Of a DNA stretch of 38,234 nucleotides, positions 1 to 7,905 are shown piece after piece. The notes beneath the pieces were generated by a model. That model searched no databases, had not been told where the DNA came from, and saw nothing but the letters and a program-made list of their open reading frames with translations. The stretch comes from Candidatus Poribacteria bacterium (GTDB taxonomy: Bacteria; Poribacteria; WGA-4E; UBA9662). Location of the stretch: positions 1 through 38,234 of the forward strand of contig JASMLX010000059.1 in assembly GCA_030748495.1 (NCBI GenBank). Direction: 5' to 3'. Both the position numbers and the translations under genes were made by a program. The stretch's first letter is position 1; every line of letters begins with the position of its first letter.

Positions 1-39
1 TGGCTGGAACAGGTCTCCGATGATATTGATCTGCAATAA
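1..39 (+). CDS. possible C-terminal tail of an upstream gene
   Basis: The first 36 bases read as WLEQVSDDIDLQ and end in TAA at 37-39. The acidic, coding-like composition is compatible with the end of a gene that begins outside the window, but twelve codons are too few to identify a family. It could equally be a chance open stretch. Confidence 0.2.
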   Translation, partial: WLEQVSDDIDLQ

Positions 40-443
40 CTTCTCCTCCATAGCACAATTATTCCAGTTGATCAGCCTGGCGCAGGTGCAAAAAAAGAGG
101 GGCCTCCGGCCATCGGTCGGTCGCCTGGTGGATTGACCACCAAGATTGACTCAGCCGTTGATGGGCGAGGTAATCCATTAGGTTCTAGAGTGAAAATTAG
201 GATTTTGAATTGAATCTACTCTTTTTCACTGTTGACAATGCAGATGCAGGACATAACATAACTTGGCAACAATCCCCATTTAACCTAGAAAAACAAATCA
301 ATATATTTTGTTTGTGAGTATGTTTAGGCTCTAGATACTTCAGGTACTGGAGTAATTAAAACAATTCCATTCTGATATTAATTTAGGGTCAAGACTAGTT
401 GGCGTAGGATGAAAAGCGGTAAGTTCTATTATAACTAATAACA
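40..443. other. intergenic stretch without a recognised gene
   Basis: No family was recognised here. On the minus strand a 39-codon frame (ATG at 176-178, stop at 59-61) starts MDYLAHQRLSQSWW and has a coding-like, Trp/Leu/Ala-rich composition. It has no obvious ribosome-binding site and may be the remnant end of a decayed gene. The rest, about 180-443, is AT-rich and leads into a transposase remnant. No convincing promoter or terminator was found. Confidence 0.4.
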
Positions 444-815
444 ATGAGAAACAAGTATGTTCAACGTTTCCGAATTTCTGAGAAGAAATTTAGACCGTTG
501 CTTAAGCTGTTTCCCTTGGATCTGGATGCTATCCAAATCAGTCAACTTTCGCATCTCAACCGCAACACAGTCAACCGCTATCTCGCCGCACTGCGCACTC
601 GCATGGCCGAGTTCTGTGAATTGGCCCCCCCTGAAAGGAGAAGTCGAAATTGATGACAGCTATTTTGGAGCTAAAAGAGTCAAAGGCAAAATCATCTTCC
701 GATATGGCCTAGGCTATTGGCAATATCTTCGGCTTAACTTAAGCCACCGAATCCAACAATTGCTCCAATGTTTCCACCTTTGGTCGGAAGCTATAGATTC
801 CAGGCTAACTTAACT
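444..815 (+). pseudogene. IS1595-family (ISXO2-like) transposase remnant, frameshifted and truncated
   Basis: The first frame (ATG at 444) reads MRNKYVQRFRISEKKFR, then a helix-turn-helix-like segment with HLNRNTVNRYLAALRTRM, as in the N-terminus of IS1595/ISXO2 transposases. It stops at 653. The continuation lies in the +1 frame after a run of seven C (625-631) and reads GEVEIDDSYFGAKRVKGK. This matches the family's E-(I/V)-D-E-S-Y-F-G-(A/G)-(K/R) core, which carries the first catalytic Asp. Family resemblance is lost after that core, so most of the catalytic domain is missing. I read it as a dead element: one frameshift plus a large 3' deletion. No terminal inverted repeats were identified, so the bounds are approximate. 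Confidence 0.75.
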
Positions 816-859
816 TCCCAAATTTTGTCGCGTAGTGAAATTAAAAAGCATTATCTATA

Positions 860-973
860 TTATTTTAGCAATCCCAATTCTTCAATCATCCCCATCAGTC
901 CAATCTAACGCAGAATGTTGTAGGTCAACGCTCCAAGAGTTAATGCTCGATCATTAGTGTCAAATTTTCCGAC
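860..973 (-). pseudogene. C-terminal remnant of an IS1380-like DDE transposase
   Basis: Reading the minus strand from 973 down to the TAA at 860-862 gives a frame containing GKFDTNDRALTLGALTYNILR, a stop, then IGLMGMIEELGLLK and a terminal stop. The NDRALTLGALTYNILR segment resembles the conserved C-terminal helix of IS1380-type transposases. One internal stop and loss of everything upstream show it is dead. It begins directly after the stop codon of the ABC ATPase gene (974-976), so the element or its deletion junction meets that gene with no spacer. Family assignment is from memory of the motif; being a transposase remnant is more certain than the exact family. Confidence 0.5.
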
Positions 974-1657
974 TTAGACAACCTCGCTAAACGTGTGTCT
1001 TGGTTGGGAAGTAATCCGGCGTTGAAGTCGATTGGCGAGTTTAGGACTGTGGGTAACTACAATTAGGATATTCTGCATCTGGTGGTGTAAACCAAGAAGA
1101 AGGTCGGAGACCTGGTCCGCAGTGGAACGATCCAGATTACCGGTCGGTTCGTCGCATAGAATTAAACCCGGTTGGTTAATTAAAGCCCGGGCAATTGCTA
1201 CTCGCTGACGTTCGCCGCCGGACATCTCTGCGGGACGATGTTCGATTCGGTGGCTCAATCCCACTTTTCCCAGTAATTCTTCTCCCCGGTGAATTTGCTG
1301 TGATGTCGTTTTACCGAAGGCCAAAGTCGGGATCAACACATTTTCTATGACTGAGTACTGGGGGAGCAGGTGATGATCTTGGAATACAAAACCAATGGTC
1401 CGGTTACGGAACCGGGCCAAGTCTGGTTCGGAGAGCGAAAACGGGTTCTGATTATCAATCTGGATCTGACCGGTCGTTGGAGAGTCAAGGGTGCCAATCA
1501 GGTGTAGAAGTGTGCTTTTCCCAGAGCCTGATGGACCAGTAATCGCCAGCGATTGACCGGAATCAATGCTAAAGGAAACATCTCGCAAGACCTCGATTTG
1601 GTTGTCTCCCAACTGGAAGGTTTTACTGATCTGTTTAAGCGACAGTTGCACGGCCAT
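974..1657 (-). CDS. ABC transporter ATP-binding protein, LolD/MacB type
   Basis: 227 residues, the full length of a LolD-like ATPase. Walker A GPSGSGKST is at residues 41-49, the Q-loop Gln near 93 (FVFQD), signature MSGGERQRVAIARAL from 145, Walker B LILCDE ending at 170 followed by PTGNLD, and the switch His at about 203 (VTHSP). This subfamily powers lipoprotein release (LolCDE) or MacB-type export and needs an FtsX/LolC-like permease. None follows: the next thing downstream is a transposase remnant three bases away. The gene is tightly coupled to the thioesterase upstream, whose TAG stop immediately precedes this ATG. The permease may be elsewhere, or the operon may have been cut by the insertion. 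Confidence 0.88.
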   Translation of the reverse strand: MAVQLSLKQISKTFQLGDNQIEVLRDVSFSIDSGQSLAITGPSGSGKSTLLHLIGTLDSPTTGQIQIDNQNPFSLSEPDLARFRNRTIGFVFQDHHLLPQYSVIENVLIPTLAFGKTTSQQIHRGEELLGKVGLSHRIEHRPAEMSGGERQRVAIARALINQPGLILCDEPTGNLDRSTADQVSDLLLGLHHQMQNILIVVTHSPKLANRLQRRITSQPRHTFSEVV

Positions 1658-2107
1658 CTATAACTCTGTTGGGACAGCCTGAATCTGGTCTGCGATGAAA
1701 GCTGGGATCGGAATGGATTTTATCGGCTGGCCCGGATTGCAGATACAACAGATTACACCAAGACGACCGCGAGCAACGACTTCGTTATGGTGGGTAAATT
1801 CAAAGTGATAGGTCAACGACTTAGTTCCTTTGCGAACGATCGTCAAATGAATTCCGATTTCGTCTTCGAATTCGATAGGTTTCAGATAGTCACAGCTAGC
1901 TGAGAGGCGAGGCCAACCGATTTTATGGCCCCGGTCTTCGGTAGCAACACTGGTACCGAGTGACCGGAGAAACTCATGTTCGGCCGTCTCCATAAAAATA
2001 AAGAATCGACTGAAGTGGACAATCCCGGCCATATCAGTATCGGAAAACTCGATTTTGCGGCGAGTTTGAAATTCAGCGGCCTTATCTCTCACTTTCTCAA
2101 CCTTCAT
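1658..2107 (-). CDS. 4-hydroxybenzoyl-CoA thioesterase family (hotdog-fold) protein
   Basis: 149 residues from the ATG at 2105-2107. A longer frame reaches 2224 but would overlap the neighbouring gene, while this ATG has an AGAGG site about ten bases upstream. The N-terminal motif EFSDTDMAGIVHFSRFF (residues 20-36) is the 4HBT active-site signature with Asp25 in the T-D-x-x-G position, followed by E40 and the helix TAEHEFLRSLG. Members hydrolyse acyl-CoA or acyl-ACP thioesters; YbgC-like and DHNA-CoA thioesterases belong here, and the sequence alone does not fix the substrate. It lies 44 bases after the EamA-like gene and directly abuts the ABC ATPase start, so the three are probably co-transcribed. 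Confidence 0.85.
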   Translation of the reverse strand: MKVEKVRDKAAEFQTRRKIEFSDTDMAGIVHFSRFFIFMETAEHEFLRSLGTSVATEDRGHKIGWPRLSASCDYLKPIEFEDEIGIHLTIVRKGTKSLTYHFEFTHHNEVVARGRLGVICCICNPGQPIKSIPIPAFIADQIQAVPTEL

Positions 2108-2151
2108 AATGATCAACCTCTGATGGTTGTAGACAGGATCCGAATTTAGGC

Positions 2152-2622
2152 CTATTTGGGAGGAAAAGTAGAGACGAGATAACCACCGGTGGCGGCTAAA
2201 ATCACACCGAGGACAAACTGCCACTTAAAAGCAGATAGACCATCCTCCGGCGGATTGAAAATTACTGCCGCCGCTAGCGCATTAACGATGGGAGCTCCAG
2301 CGAAGATAATTGACCCAACGGCTGTCGGAGGACCGCCTTTGAAAAGTGCCAGTTGTAAGCAAAACGCACCGATTGCACCGGCCATGCCTGCTGCTGTGGA
2401 ATAGACCATGCCCTTAGTCGAAAATTCCCACTTCGCATTGTTGAGCAACAAGACAGCTATCGGACCAATAACAGCAATAATAAAGTAAGCCAACCCAATA
2501 AACAGGAAGGCTTTGAAACGGCCGTTGATTGGATCTTCCATTGCCTTGGTGCCGATATGAATCACATTAACATACAAGCCCCACGAAGTAATGGACATGA
2601 ACGCAAACACTATCCAGTGCAT
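2152..2622 (-). CDS. small multi-pass membrane protein, EamA/DMT-like half transporter
   Basis: 156 residues, starting at an ATG with a good site (AAGGAG about ten bases upstream). It shows about five hydrophobic segments: near 1-18, 38-61, 73-95, 100-122 and 135-152. A Gly/Ala-rich segment (TAAGMAGAIGAFCLQLALF) and the C-terminal GVILAATGGYLVS are typical of one half of a drug/metabolite transporter, and the length fits one five-helix EamA repeat rather than the usual ten-helix two-repeat protein. It would have to work as a dimer. The substrate is unknown. It is the first gene of the presumed operon with the thioesterase and ABC ATPase. Confidence 0.6.
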   Translation of the reverse strand: MHWIVFAFMSITSWGLYVNVIHIGTKAMEDPINGRFKAFLFIGLAYFIIAVIGPIAVLLLNNAKWEFSTKGMVYSTAAGMAGAIGAFCLQLALFKGGPPTAVGSIIFAGAPIVNALAAAVIFNPPEDGLSAFKWQFVLGVILAATGGYLVSTFPPK

Positions 2623-2710
2623 TTTAAAAAACTCCTTTCCTCAATCTGATTGATGGATATACTGACCTAAACCTAGTGGTTGTGCCTGACCAGTCACGAT
2701 CAGTCATTTA

Positions 2711-3541
2711 TCTGGAAATATAGCTACGCAAAACGACCGACATATTTTTGTCGTTTGACTTATACCGAATTCTTGGTGAACAGTCTGTTTGCCATTTATA
2801 CCCAGTTGTGCTGGTACCGATCCGGGTTTTGGATTAGTTCCCGCAGACCTTTAGCGGCCGCGTCTGTTGATAACGATCGAACCATTATACTGTCTGCAGT
2901 TGCCTGGGCAAGCTCTGGGAAAAAATCCGTGGTCCGCTAAAATAACTGGCGTACCGTTGGCTAAAGATTCAAGCACTAATAGACCTTTTGATTCTCGATA
3001 AACCGTTGGAACCAATAGAACATGGATTTAGTTCAAAAACCAGATTTTCTGTTCTCGACTAACTTCTCCTCAATACTCGAAAGCATCGAAGATATTCCAG
3101 TTTCGCAACTACTGGCAGATCTGAGCAACATGGGTTTGATTCCGTGTCTCAGGTGACCGGCTACTTTCAATCGAATTTTATCTTTTCTCGATTTTTTCGT
3201 CAATTGATAAAAAGCCTCGGCTAACAGGTGTTCCTTTTCTGGGACAAATGCGTACTAGGAAGCAGATTATAAACTGTCCTGCGTCCAGATCATGTTCTAT
3301 TTCGCCGTGACCGTCGAGAATGATACAACACGAATCTAGCCTCTGGGCGTTCCTTTGTACTTTGCCATATAGTCAGCGTAGTAGTGACAGGGAGCAAAAA
3401 ACTCGCTGACGTCGCCCAATCTATCTTTTAGCAGTTCGATAGACTGTCTGAAAAATATCGTCTCCTTGAAAACTTCAAATTACCGGTACACCAACGTCAC
3501 GTTTGATTTCAGCCGCCAGACGAACAAACAATGTAAGCGCT
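2711..3541 (-). pseudogene. decayed family-4-type (GT1/GT-B) glycosyltransferase
   Basis: No intact gene lies between 2623 and 3543, but the minus strand carries successive glycosyltransferase pieces in shifting frames. In order they are: SFQGDDIFFRQ (about 3440-3470), DVSEFFAPCHYYADYMAKY (about 3360-3415), a LLAEAFYQLTKKSRKDKIRLKVAG block (about 3160-3225), RNWNIFDAFEY (about 3070-3110), VPTVYRESKGLLVLESLANG followed by TPVILADHGFFP (about 2915-3010), and ELAQATADS...GLRELIQNPDRYQ (about 2825-2917). The VYRESKGL...LANGTPV block is the donor-sugar binding region of GT-B enzymes. Several frameshifts and stops make this a clear pseudogene. The N-terminal third is missing, and the fragment starts in frame directly after the TRAP permease stop. 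Bounds are approximate. Confidence 0.75.
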
Positions 3542-3543
3542 TT

Positions 3544-5460
3544 TCAAGCCGTCTCCCTGTTTATCAACCCAACGACAATAATAATACCGATTGCGAGTAG
3601 CTGAAACCACATTTTTATGCTAATCAGCAGCATAAAAGCAGCGCCAATGCAAAGAATTCTTTGCCAAAACAGAAGTTTTGAGAAGCCAAAGCCTGCAATC
3701 CCTGCTGCTAATGGAATTATGGAAAAGGCTGTCCGTCCAATCTTTAATGCCATCATCAAATATCCATTAGGTTGCGTCACGATCAATAATAGTTCAGGGT
3801 GAAAAACAAAGGCGTAAGGCAGCGCAAAACCGACTAACGCAAATCGAAAGGCTGCGAAACTGGTTTGCATAATGTCAGCGCCAGCGATAGCTCCTGCGGT
3901 ATATGCGGCCAGGGCCACGGGTGGAGTTACCATCGCCATCATGCCGAAGTAGAAAATGAACATGTGTGCTGCCAAAGGTGGCGTCTGCATCTGATCTAAC
4001 ATTGGACCAACAAAGGTTGCCACCAATAGGTAACAGACCGAAGAGGGCAAACCAAGTCCTAACAAAATGGTAGTGATCATAAGCAAGATAAAGGCTAACA
4101 ATCGACTATGTTGGGCGAGAGGTAACAGTGCACCGGGCAACTTAGTACCGAGGCCTGTCAAGGTAACAACACCTAAAATAACGCCTACGCAAGTGGCCGC
4201 GGTAATAAGGGAAGTACCGCTCCTTGCCGCTTTCAGAAAGGCATCCAGTAGGTTCTGAACATCCATTCGTGTCTGTGGACTTAAATAGCTGGCACCAAGT
4301 GTAATAACCAGACTTAAACTAACTGCCCGAAAGGGCGTAAATTTGAGTAGTAAAAATACGATCAAAGTGGCAAACGCAATTAGAAATAGAAGTCCTTGCG
4401 CATGAAACATAGGAGAAACAGCATCTACATACTGTTTCTCCGTAGATATCGATCTATTTTCTGAAATCGGTTGAATCCGTCGAGCATAAAAATGAACAAT
4501 TAGTAGTAGTGCAGTATAGTACAAAGCAGCGGGGACAATAGCCGCTTTGATAATTTGAAGATAAGTTACCGACGGTTCGATTAGCTCCAGCATCATGTAA
4601 GCCCCAGCCCCCATGATAGGGGGCATTAATGCGCCCCCCGAGCTTGCCGCGGCTTCCACGCCTCCCGCAATAGCAGGTTGAAAACCTGCACTCCGCATCA
4701 TGGGAATGGTAAAGGTTCCTGTCGTAGCTGTATTGGCAACGGCGCTACCGGATAGTGAACCCATTATTCCACTGCTAATCACAGCCACTTTGGCCGGTCC
4801 ACCTTTTCTCGACTTAAAAAGACGTTCTGCTAAGCGGATAATATAACCTGTCGCTCCCGTTTTTTCTAGGATGGTTCCAAATAAGACAAACAGAAAAACG
4901 TAGGTGAACATCACGCGTAAAGCGATGCCGAAAACGCCTTGCGAACTGAGAAAAGTTTGACTGACAATACGTGTCCAAGCATAACCTTTGTGCGGAAATA
5001 GCCAGCTTGGCAGGGCTGAGCCGAAAGCCGCATACGCGATAAAGACTAGGGCTAGAGTTGGTAGAACCCATCCAATTGATCTTCTGGTTGCCTCCAACAC
5101 AAGTATCAGACCTATCAGACCGAGGGCGTAGTCTAATTTCGTTTCCATCCCAGCCCGATTACCTAGAGATCTTCCATCTAACCACAGTCCACTCAGGAGG
5201 GGCTCCGTTTGAGTGAAAATATAGCCGAAACAACCGACTGTGACTATGGCTAGAATAAAATAAGCAGTTCGCCCTATGGGTGAATCTGCAAATTGCTGAG
5301 AAGTGGCGGGATCTTGAAAGAAAGGTATTGACGAGAGCGTGAACTCAATGCCTAGAAAGGCAAACAGAACTAAACTCGACTGCTGAGCCAGGTTGGGATA
5401 ATTGACTTCGATCAGAACGAATAGGCTCAGTGCCGTAGCACGCAGGATAGTCAATGTCAT
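3544..5460 (-). CDS. TRAP transporter fused permease (small plus large subunit, TRAP-TAXI type)
   Basis: 638 residues, almost all in hydrophobic helices, consistent with a DctQ-like four-helix part fused to the roughly twelve-helix DctM part. The conserved block from about residue 235 (SLSGSAVANTATTGTFTIP) to 293 (GGALMPPIMGAGAYMM) is the signature of TRAP '4TM/12TM fusion' permeases, which use a sodium gradient for uptake of organic acids or related solutes. These normally pair with a TAXI-family periplasmic binding protein, but no such gene is visible in the window. The start ATG at 5458-5460 has only a weak ribosome-binding site. The stop is immediately followed by the decayed glycosyltransferase, so the last residues may derive from a recombination junction. 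Confidence 0.88.
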   Translation of the reverse strand: MTLTILRATALSLFVLIEVNYPNLAQQSSLVLFAFLGIEFTLSSIPFFQDPATSQQFADSPIGRTAYFILAIVTVGCFGYIFTQTEPLLSGLWLDGRSLGNRAGMETKLDYALGLIGLILVLEATRRSIGWVLPTLALVFIAYAAFGSALPSWLFPHKGYAWTRIVSQTFLSSQGVFGIALRVMFTYVFLFVLFGTILEKTGATGYIIRLAERLFKSRKGGPAKVAVISSGIMGSLSGSAVANTATTGTFTIPMMRSAGFQPAIAGGVEAAASSGGALMPPIMGAGAYMMLELIEPSVTYLQIIKAAIVPAALYYTALLLIVHFYARRIQPISENRSISTEKQYVDAVSPMFHAQGLLFLIAFATLIVFLLLKFTPFRAVSLSLVITLGASYLSPQTRMDVQNLLDAFLKAARSGTSLITAATCVGVILGVVTLTGLGTKLPGALLPLAQHSRLLAFILLMITTILLGLGLPSSVCYLLVATFVGPMLDQMQTPPLAAHMFIFYFGMMAMVTPPVALAAYTAGAIAGADIMQTSFAAFRFALVGFALPYAFVFHPELLLIVTQPNGYLMMALKIGRTAFSIIPLAAGIAGFGFSKLLFWQRILCIGAAFMLLISIKMWFQLLAIGIIIVVGLINRETA

Positions 5461-5628
5461 CTAAAGAAGCAACGAAACTTTGACCAGTTTTGCCAGATGT
5501 TGGTTCAGACGTTGGAACAAGTGGGCAGACCCGCCAACTGATAAGCCAAAATCAGTCAACTACTCAACCGGTTATCATCACCGGTTTTACCGGAAAGTTG
5601 AGGTGAAGCATCTTTCCCACAAATAAAA

Positions 5629-5679
5629 TAGTAGTCAGTTTTTCACTGCCAAATACTATCAACTGGCCACTGACTACTA
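5629..5679. repeat. intergenic hairpin repeat, copy A
   Basis: TAGTAGTCAGT at 5629-5639 is perfectly complementary to ACTGACTACTA at 5669-5679 (11 bp stem, 29-base loop). The right arm is preceded by AACTGGCC. Similar sequences occur at 7231-7286, 9094-9148 and 13228-13276, all intergenic. It lies between the TRAP permease start and the end of purD. It could be a MITE-like repeat or an RNA hairpin at the 3' end of purD; there is no T-tract suggesting a classical terminator. Confidence 0.5.
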
Positions 5680-5729
5680 ATTTGTACATAATCGTTGTGA
5701 CGGAACCAAAAACAGGAATTTGCACTGTG

Positions 5730-7022
5730 TTATTTGACATGCTCAATGGCGCGATGTGCTATGTCAGTCCGGTAGTGTGCCTGATCGAAATTGATATTGG
5801 AAACACCCCGGTAGGCACACTCCACAGCGGTCTGAATATCATGGCCCAAAGCGGTGATACCCAGTACGCGCCCACCATTAGTAATAAGATCACCATTTTG
5901 ACTGGTTGCCGTTCCTGCATGAAAAACGGTTGGCTGCTCGGTTGGCGGAAGCGATTCCAGCCCGACGATCGGCCTACCTGTTTGGTAACGTTGCGGATAG
6001 CCACCTGACGCCATGACGACACAAACCGCTGCCTCCGAACTGAGTTCGATTTCAACCTGGGCTAAAGTACCGTTAATACAGGCCGTGAAGGCGGGTATCA
6101 GGTCGCTTTTAATTCTAGGTAGCAAAACCTGCGTCTCCGGGTCACCGAATCGACAATTGTATTCGACTACTTTGGGCCCCTGATCGGTAATCATTAGACC
6201 AACATAAAGAACACCTTTGTAAGGCCGACCTTCAACCTTCATCCCGTCGATGGTCGGGCGAACAATAGACTCCATCACCTGTTGATGGAGTTCTGGCGTA
6301 ATTACCGGAGCGGGCGAGTATGCGCCCATTCCACCTGTATTTTGTCCTTGATCATTATCGAGCGCCCGCTTGTGGTCTTGTGAAGTTGGCAGCACCACTA
6401 TATCAGATCCATCGGTCAAAACAGTGAACGAGGCCTCTTCACCCTCCATCAATTCTTCGATCACCACTTTTTGTCCGGCGGATCCGAAGTCTCGATCCAC
6501 CAGAACACGCTGGATGGCCTTGATGGCTTCTAGCGTGGTGATACCGGGGATCGCACCTTTACCTGCTGCCAGTCCATCGGCCTTGACAAAGACAGGTTGT
6601 GCTAAGTCTTCTACATAAGCAATAGCTTCATCGGCTTGCTCAAAGGTTTGATATTTAGCAGTGGGAATATTGTACTTGGACATTAACCCTTTGGCGAAAT
6701 CTTTACTGGCCTCGATGATAGCCGCTCGTTTATTAGGACCAAAAACGGGCAAATCATGAGATTCAAACACGTCCACAATCCCGTTAGCTAAAGGGTCTTC
6801 TGGACCAATAACTGTTAAATCTATACCTTCTCCTTGTGCAAACTCCGCTAGCTGAGAAAAATCGGATGTGTCACTACGAAAGGCGACTGAGGGGCAATTT
6901 GCTAACTTTGCGATGCCTGGATTACCGGGCAGGCAATATATCTGCTCTACTAATGGGCTTTGCGCGATTTTCCAAACCAGGGCGTGTTCTCGTCCGCCTT
7001 GACCAATCACCAGTATCTTCAT
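5730..7022 (-). CDS. purD: phosphoribosylamine--glycine ligase (GAR synthetase)
   Basis: 430 residues, full length for PurD. It ligates glycine to 5-phosphoribosylamine with ATP, the second step of de novo purine synthesis, in the cytoplasm. The N-terminal domain starts MKILVIGQGGREHALVWKI; the ATP-grasp domain includes PVFVKADGLAAGKGA and the metal-binding end VVEYNCRFGDPETQ; the C-terminal domain ends with NINFDQAHYRTDIAHRA. The ATG at 7020-7022 has AGGAAAAG just upstream and overlaps the stop of a 15-codon leader frame. It stands alone, not next to other pur genes (purH or purN often lie beside it). No purine riboswitch was recognised upstream. Confidence 0.97.
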   Translation of the reverse strand: MKILVIGQGGREHALVWKIAQSPLVEQIYCLPGNPGIAKLANCPSVAFRSDTSDFSQLAEFAQGEGIDLTVIGPEDPLANGIVDVFESHDLPVFGPNKRAAIIEASKDFAKGLMSKYNIPTAKYQTFEQADEAIAYVEDLAQPVFVKADGLAAGKGAIPGITTLEAIKAIQRVLVDRDFGSAGQKVVIEELMEGEEASFTVLTDGSDIVVLPTSQDHKRALDNDQGQNTGGMGAYSPAPVITPELHQQVMESIVRPTIDGMKVEGRPYKGVLYVGLMITDQGPKVVEYNCRFGDPETQVLLPRIKSDLIPAFTACINGTLAQVEIELSSEAAVCVVMASGGYPQRYQTGRPIVGLESLPPTEQPTVFHAGTATSQNGDLITNGGRVLGITALGHDIQTAVECAYRGVSNINFDQAHYRTDIAHRAIEHVK

Positions 7023-7066
7023 CTTTTCCTACTTTTGGTGCGCCCATTTTTTCTGAATTTATTCAT
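7019..7066 (-). CDS. candidate 15-residue basic leader peptide upstream of purD
   Basis: An ATG at 7064-7066, preceded by GGAGA with seven bases spacing, opens a short frame MNKFRKNGRTKSRKR. Its TGA (7019-7021) overlaps the purD ATG as ATGA. Eight of fifteen residues are Arg or Lys. The arrangement (own ribosome site, exact ATGA overlap) fits translational coupling, or a leader sensing translation of Arg/Lys codons. It could also be chance in an AT-rich leader, since purD has its own AGGA site inside this frame. Confidence 0.35.
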   Translation of the reverse strand: MNKFRKNGRTKSRKR

Positions 7067-7519
7067 CTATTATTCTCCAATTAGATTAAGAGAAAAATTT
7101 TCGACACCGACCGCATACAGACCACTGTAAGACAACACTGGGCACCAACTCGTTTAGATCCACACTAATCTCAGGCTAACAGTCAAGTGTCAAGCGAATA
7201 TTGGCAACTACAACTTCCATCTAGGCTCAAATCAGTAGTCGGTTGCCAATCAATAGGAATAAAACCTAACTATTAATCACTGGTTAGATGGGATTAGACC
7301 GACGCCTATAAATGCAGAAGTCGAGAAAAACCATTATCTGTTGCAATTACAGTTGCAACTACTGCTCGGTTGCGACAATGATTTGTTTGAACTTCACCAG
7401 TTTTCCCTCAGTTTCAGATTCAGCTAACAGTAATGTTGGGGGGATGCCAATGTGTGAAATGGGGAATAGAGTCCCTAGATTTATCAATGTTATTGAAAAA
7501 GGTGAATAGACGACAATAG
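7067..7519. other. intergenic stretch upstream of purD
   Basis: No convincing gene was found. A plus-strand frame at 7312-7509 is Cys/Ser/Asn-rich, lacks a ribosome-binding site and resembles nothing I recognise. Repeat copy B lies inside at 7231-7286. No clear sigma70 promoter for purD was found. Confidence 0.5.
7231..7286. repeat. intergenic hairpin repeat, copy B (diverged)
   Basis: ATCAGTAGTCGGTTGCC at the left and ATTAATCACTGGTTA at the right correspond to the two ends of copy C read on its minus strand (CAGTAGTCAGTT and AATTACTGGTTA). The internal stem is poorer than in copy A. It lies in the long gene-free region upstream of purD. Confidence 0.4.
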
Positions 7520-7880
7520 TCTTTCTGGCCAACCGGGTTACTAGAATCCGCTCTGTGCCAGGCCGGTTACTGTTAACTGATCTTCTACCATATAGAGGCG
7601 AAGATCTGCTCTTAGGGCTTTGACATCCGGCCTACGACAGGCAAAAAACGCTCCGGTAAAAGGAACCGAATTTAAGGCTAAAATTGACGACCACAGCTAG
7701 AACATCTGCTGTAATTCGGCATAGGCCAATACGGCTTAATGTTATTCTGCCAAAAGGTCTCCACCAAAAACTACCCTTGCGGTCCATCAGTTTCACTAAC
7801 CTCGTTTTCGGCCATCCTTACCAAACCGGCCTTTAATCTGGGAGCAGGTGAAATCGAATACTAATATGAGTAGCAAATTC
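7520..7880 (-). pseudogene. possible decayed gene, perhaps the C-terminus of a sugar ABC solute-binding protein
   Basis: Downstream of the oxidoreductase at 7906, the minus strand gives short coding-like pieces in different frames: MAENEVSETDGPQ, then KPYWPMPNY, then ALNSVPFTGAFFACRRPDV and DLRLYMVEDQLTVTGLAQSGF. The PYWPMP...L.SVL.GA order is reminiscent of the C-terminal region of extracellular solute-binding proteins for sugars. Frameshifts and stops would make it dead. The match is weak and by eye only; it may be something else or nothing. Confidence 0.25.
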
Positions 7881-7905
7881 TTCCTGCTATTATTAAACAC
7901 CTAAT

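Noticed and set aside
2680..2940. An 86-codon plus-strand frame
   Set aside because: The opposite strand carries recognisable glycosyltransferase motifs in this stretch, so the frame is a shadow of a pseudogene.
5682..6008. A 108-codon plus-strand frame at the purD end
   Set aside because: It is antisense to purD, which is certain; no start context supports it.
7269..7282. The 14-mer ACTATTAATCACTG is also present inside the IS5-type remnant at about 19567-19580
   Set aside because: The flanks do not match, and several shared 14-mers are expected by chance in a window this long.
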